NCBI GenBank assembly: GCA_024362935.1
Contig: JANCRA010000014.1
Location: 8,325,258 to 8,389,257 of the forward strand
Source of the DNA: Setophaga petechia
Taxonomy: Eukaryota > Chordata > Aves > Passeriformes > Parulidae
Length of the DNA stretch: 64,000 nt
Reading direction: 5' to 3'
Within the stretch, counting starts at the first letter, position 1, and each line of letters opens with the position of its first letter. The translations under genes and the position numbers were made by a program. Below are positions 43,750 to 64,000 of the stretch, in pieces. Below the pieces are notes generated by a model. That model was given only the letters and a program-made list of their open reading frames with translations, made no database searches and was not told the origin of the DNA.

Positions 43750-46700
43750 GGCTTTCCCTCACTTCCAGCCGATCCCCCAGTTTGGTCGGGATATCAAATG
43801 CATCAAATGAACCCAAAAACGAGTTAAGCAGAGCATGGTGCAGTGCATTACACAGCTTCTTTTAAAGACTGCCTAAGTGTTACATTCCAAAAGGCTTTAA
43901 TGAAGCTTTAATTGACCCGTTTCCATCCCTGTGGAAGAGGGAACCTACCCTGAGTGACACAGGAGACACGAATGATGCAGGGGCTGCTCAGCACTGCAAA
44001 CCCTCTGTGCAGAGCAGACTCCACATATCAGCACCACAGCAAAGGAAGCCTGTGAACAGAAAAGAAATGGTTATTCAGCAGCTGCCAGTAACCTTTCCCA
44101 GTGGGAACATACAGGTTATCTCCCATCTCTTCCAGACACCATTTCTATCTTTCCAACTTCAAACCCAGAGAGAAAGAGGACAAAAATGCTGGTACAGGGA
44201 CATGAATAGAGGCAGTATTGGAATGCTGTCCCACCCCAGGGACACGGAGGAACTGGAATTAACAATACCCTCTTACTTCTTCCAGGCTGGAAGGAAAACA
44301 TTTTGCTTCTTTGACAGGCTAGGATGACAAGGGTTAGGAGAGTAACAAAACCAAAAGAAGTTAATTGAATTCACTTTTTCTGAACACAATTCCTTCAGCT
44401 CCTGCAAGGAACATGGTCAAAGCAGCATCTTAGACAAATGCAGTAGTAGTAGGAAACGATGGTGAACAGAGAAGCCACCTCATTTAGCAGGTCTACTCCA
44501 GCCAGAGGGTCTGGAAAACATAATGAAAAATCAGATTGAGATGCACAATCTGCATTCAGCAGGGAAATCCAAGAAAAGGCAGAGGAGTAGGAACGTAACC
44601 CACAGGAAAGTACCCTGACTATGACCAGCATACTCTGGGGTAATGGTGAAAATACCTAAAGGATTCATTTTGTTGTCTGGACTAGAAAAACCTCACAGAG
44701 ACAGCTGAGAATACAGGACCCACTGACACCAGCTTTCTTAGTGGTTTAGGAGGTTTAGGAGGCCATCAAGGCACATTTCAGCAGTGCCAGTTCCCACAGG
44801 AGCTGACTGTCTTCCCTTAGCTCAGTGTAGTTTTTACCAGGTTAACCCTGGGCAGAACTTGTAACTAATTTTTTTCCCTACTGAGCTGGTAACATAGAGC
44901 AGAAGTTTACAGTGAGTATCTCTATATTTCCCTGCAACTCCCCTCTAAATCCAGACCACACCACTCAGCCCTTGGTCCTTGGAGGAGGTGCAGCTTTAGG
45001 AGCTGCTGTGCTGGGATTGCAGCTTGTGTGGATGTTTGAGAACCACAGAGCCACACAAACTGTGGGACACAGACCTGGAGACTGCCTGCCTCTGCTGCAT
45101 CCACACCAGAACAAGATTGTTACATGCTCTCACAGCAAACATAATTTCACTTTTTCCTCTGATCTCTTGCAGCAACACAAGCTTCAGCTGTATTTGACTC
45201 AAACTAATGAGTCACCCTTGCAAGGCATCTCATCTACCTGGAGGAGCTTTAGTGCCAGGGATTAGTCTCAAGGTAGGAAAAAGCAGATGGAATTATCCTA
45301 AACTTAATTTGTGCTTGCTTTGTGTATAAAGAGCAGAGCTTCAGTGACTTAGAGAAGATTTGTCAGTTTTTACTCAGAATGAATTCAGCTCAGATGAACA
45401 TTGCTGGCTCTGCTGCACACTGTGCACTACTCCCTGCTGTAAAGGGAGTGCATGGTGACACCACCTTTGAACAGGCTATACCAAACAAAAGGCATGAGTT
45501 TAGTGACACCCCAAAAAACCCTTCCAGCACATAAGCTGTTCAGAAAAGGCCAAGCTTGTAAATTAGCAAAGTCAGAGTGATGGTACAAAACCTGAGAGAG
45601 CAGAAGCTGATTGTTCTCCCCAGCAGAATAAGCAGGAGGTGGAGGGAAAACAGGGACATCTGGAAAACCATGGGGGTGCCTTATTCAGCAAAGTACAGGA
45701 TGTGCATCAGCATCTACCTCAAAGCCCTCGGAGTCATGCAGGTCTGCCAGAGCCAGGCTCAGGCACTGAGCTGGAACCTGCCACTCTGGGTATTGGGAAG
45801 ATGGATGGGATGTAACATTCACCACCTAAGAAGAAATCACAGGGCAATCAACAAGTAATAAACTAACTCCAAAGGGCAATCAACAAGTAATAAACTAACT
45901 CCAAATATCTGTGGCTCTTTCTGTTATACCCACAATCTCTTATCTTGATGGAAAAGGGGCTGGTCTTACCTTTTCAGGGTTAGTCTCGAGACTTGGATTC
46001 CCTGGGGTTGATTTCCCATCTGTCCATCACAGAAGGATCATCTTGGATTTTGAAAGCATGAAATATTCAGTTTCTGATTAGCTTAAAAAGCTATCAAAGG
46101 CTGGAACCACAACCACTGGGCACAAATAGAGGAAACTCTATACAGACATCAACTTTCCCAACACCCAAGAAGGCTGAGAAGCACCAGAAAGCACCTGCTA
46201 TAGCCTCCTCGAAGGGCAGATGGAGGAAGGGTACTGTACTGCTTACAGGAGGTCTCCAGGTTCAACATTGGACATCAGAACATGCCAGGGAGGCAGCATG
46301 AGAGCTCTCCTGAGCAGGGGATGGGCAAGAGGCAGCAGAACAAGGTCCTGAAATGGCAGCACTAAGAGCTGAGCCTCAAAGGACTTCTGTTCCTGCATGA
46401 ATGGCACATCAGGGAGAGGGAATTACAGTGGGGAAGGTGGCCCTCACCCTTCCCAGAGTCCAGCAAACATTGTCCCTCTCTTGCTCAGGTCACTGGTTGC
46501 CTGAGGACAGGTGCAGACTTGCCAGACTCTCTGTATGGGAGGTGGTTTCATGCTGGGAGTAACTCAGGGACAGGCTGAGCACCAGAGCAAGGAAAACACA
46601 GCAGTAGGATTATCCTGCAGGACTGCATCTGGGGCAGCCCTGGCCCCATCACCACTGTCCACAAACAACAGGGAAGGTTCCTGTTCTCTAGGGAATGGGA

Positions 46701-48050
46701 TCAATTCTTACCTGAGATACGCCAAGAAGCATTTCCACACAAATATACCAGAAATGTTAACAGGCAATAGAGCTTTCCACACTCACCTGCTGACAAGTTT
46801 GTTAGGCAATTCCAGGCCACTCCCACCCCAAATAACTCCTTGGTAACTCACCAACTCCCCTTCACCTACAGGGTGTTGTCCAGGTCTCCCTCAGCCTTCA
46901 GTTGGGACAGTCCTGGCCATGCTGGAGGAGCACTCCATGCTGTACACAATCCCTAGCTCTATCCTCTGAGACCCCAGCAGCTGGCTTGCTAATGCCCAGA
47001 GACATAGACTGGGGTGGCTGGCAAGCCCTTTGCTTCCTGTCCAAAAGGTGGACAAAACTTATTCTACAACATTTCTGGTGAAAAAAATAATTAGGAAAAT
47101 TGTCATCATGTCAGTCAGACATTGCTCCATCCCAGTAAACAAAAACATTGCAAAATGGAGATGAATTCCCTCCCATGACAGCTCTTAACATACAAAGGCA
47201 TTTTGCTGCCTGGTCTGCATTCCAAATGCCACATGTTCTCATACCTCAGTAACACAAGAGGGTGAGACAGCAGCAGGGGAGCAGCAAGAGTAACCACCAA
47301 CTTTCCTCCCATTTTTTCAAAGATAGGGAGTTATATTAAAACTAAAAGCTTCTACTACAACATGCTCCTTGGGCTTTCACTCTCATTTAATTGTAGCTCA
47401 AAACATTTAAAGGTAACAATTTTTAAAGCCCTTTGCTTTTGTAGGGCTCACATTTCCTGCTAAACCAACAGTAATATCCACCCACACCCAGCACAGCCTC
47501 ACCTGGGCCTCTCTGGTTCAGCTTCCTCACTTCTGGTGAACTCCACAGGGGCCCACTTGGAATGCAAATGACTAAAATTCACGTGTTGCTCACAAAAAAC
47601 TCTCCTACCAAAAGATACCTGTTTCCAACCCAGCTGTTCCTGCAAAAGCTTCAGGAGAGCTCCAGGGCTGTGAGCCCCTGGTTCAGCACAGGGGGTCTGT
47701 GCAGCACACAGAGCAGCAGCACAAGTGCCACACAAGACAATGGGACAGACTGATGGCAGTGTCACAGGGGGGACTGGGGCATCACACACGTTTTCAACAC
47801 TTAACATGCATCCAAAACCCCCTAAAGTTTCTCAGCTGTAAGTACATTAAGCAATAAATCAAAGTTTTCTTCTCCATTTCTTCTTCTGCTATAAAATTCC
47901 ACATTCCTGTCCCTACTGCAGAGCTACGACTTCTTTTTCTGCACAGCCTATTAACTAACTAAGAATACATTTCTAAATGCAAACCAATTGAAAATAAAAT
48001 TAATAAAAACATAAAACCACAAGAATCGGTGAAAATTAAAATGTCAAAAA
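43750..48050. other. Intergenic region between mir-138-2 and the NUP93 3' end
   Basis: 4.3 kb without a recognised gene. Holds an exact 32-bp tandem duplication (45841-45904). If pri-mir-138-2 starts far upstream, its transcript would cross this region. Confidence 0.6.
45841..45904. repeat. Exact 32-bp tandem duplication
   Basis: Two perfect back-to-back copies of a 32-bp unit starting AGGGCAATCAACAAGTAATA. No divergence, so it is recent or an assembly artefact. Confidence 0.95.
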
Positions 48051-48071
48051 CAAATATCAAAACCAAAGAAA

Positions 48072-48077
48072 TTTATT
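48072..48077 (-). terminator. NUP93: NUP93 poly(A) signal
   Basis: AATAAA on the minus strand, about 105 nt after the stop codon; implies a short 3' UTR ending near 48,055. Confidence 0.65.
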
Positions 48078-48179
48078 TGTCAACAAAAATACAGAATACA
48101 AAATGACACTGGTCCCATGGGCCCTCTGAACGTACTAAAGACAGGCACAGGCTGCTGCACCCCAGCCAAAGCTGCTCTG

Positions 48180-64000
<15,821 letters not shown>

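Overview
The window is animal nuclear DNA, almost certainly from a bird. Genes are split by GT-AG introns, protein-coding exons match vertebrate families closely, the interspersed repeats I recognise are 3' tails of CR1 LINEs (the typical avian retroelement), and the genes are compact (26 coding exons of SLC12A3 in 8.2 kb). I see no bacterial, viral or organellar features.

Layout, left to right. Bases 1-28,655 carry the 5' part of CFDP1 on the minus strand: coding exons 1-5, separated by long introns. The exons for the conserved C-terminal BCNT domain must lie beyond base 1. A 380-bp GC-rich gap with two inverted CCAAT boxes separates CFDP1 from TMEM170A, which runs the other way (plus strand, three coding exons, 29,036-30,107). 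TMEM170A is convergent with SLC12A3 (minus strand, 42,042 to 33,794), the thiazide-sensitive Na-Cl cotransporter; all 26 coding exons could be read and join in frame into 1,036 residues. About 1.5 kb upstream of SLC12A3, at 43,565-43,648 on the minus strand, is the precursor of microRNA miR-138-2. From 48,180 to the right edge lies the 3' part of NUP93 (minus strand, 14 exons or exon parts, the last 514 residues).

Functionally these are unrelated neighbours: a chromatin-remodelling subunit (CFDP1), an ER/nuclear-envelope membrane protein (TMEM170A), a renal salt transporter (SLC12A3), a regulatory microRNA, and a nuclear pore scaffold subunit (NUP93). The block NUP93 - mir-138-2 - SLC12A3 is the same order and orientation as on human 16q13. 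The block CFDP1 - TMEM170A is from human 16q23. Their direct junction here, without HERPUD1 and CETP after SLC12A3, is a synteny difference from human.

Points worth a second look: a poly(A) signal that overlaps the SLC12A3 stop codon; a GC-AG intron in SLC12A3; a possible unannotated in-frame cassette exon in CFDP1 intron 4; and the miR-138-2 hairpin, which an ORF-based reading misses. I found no wholly new system.
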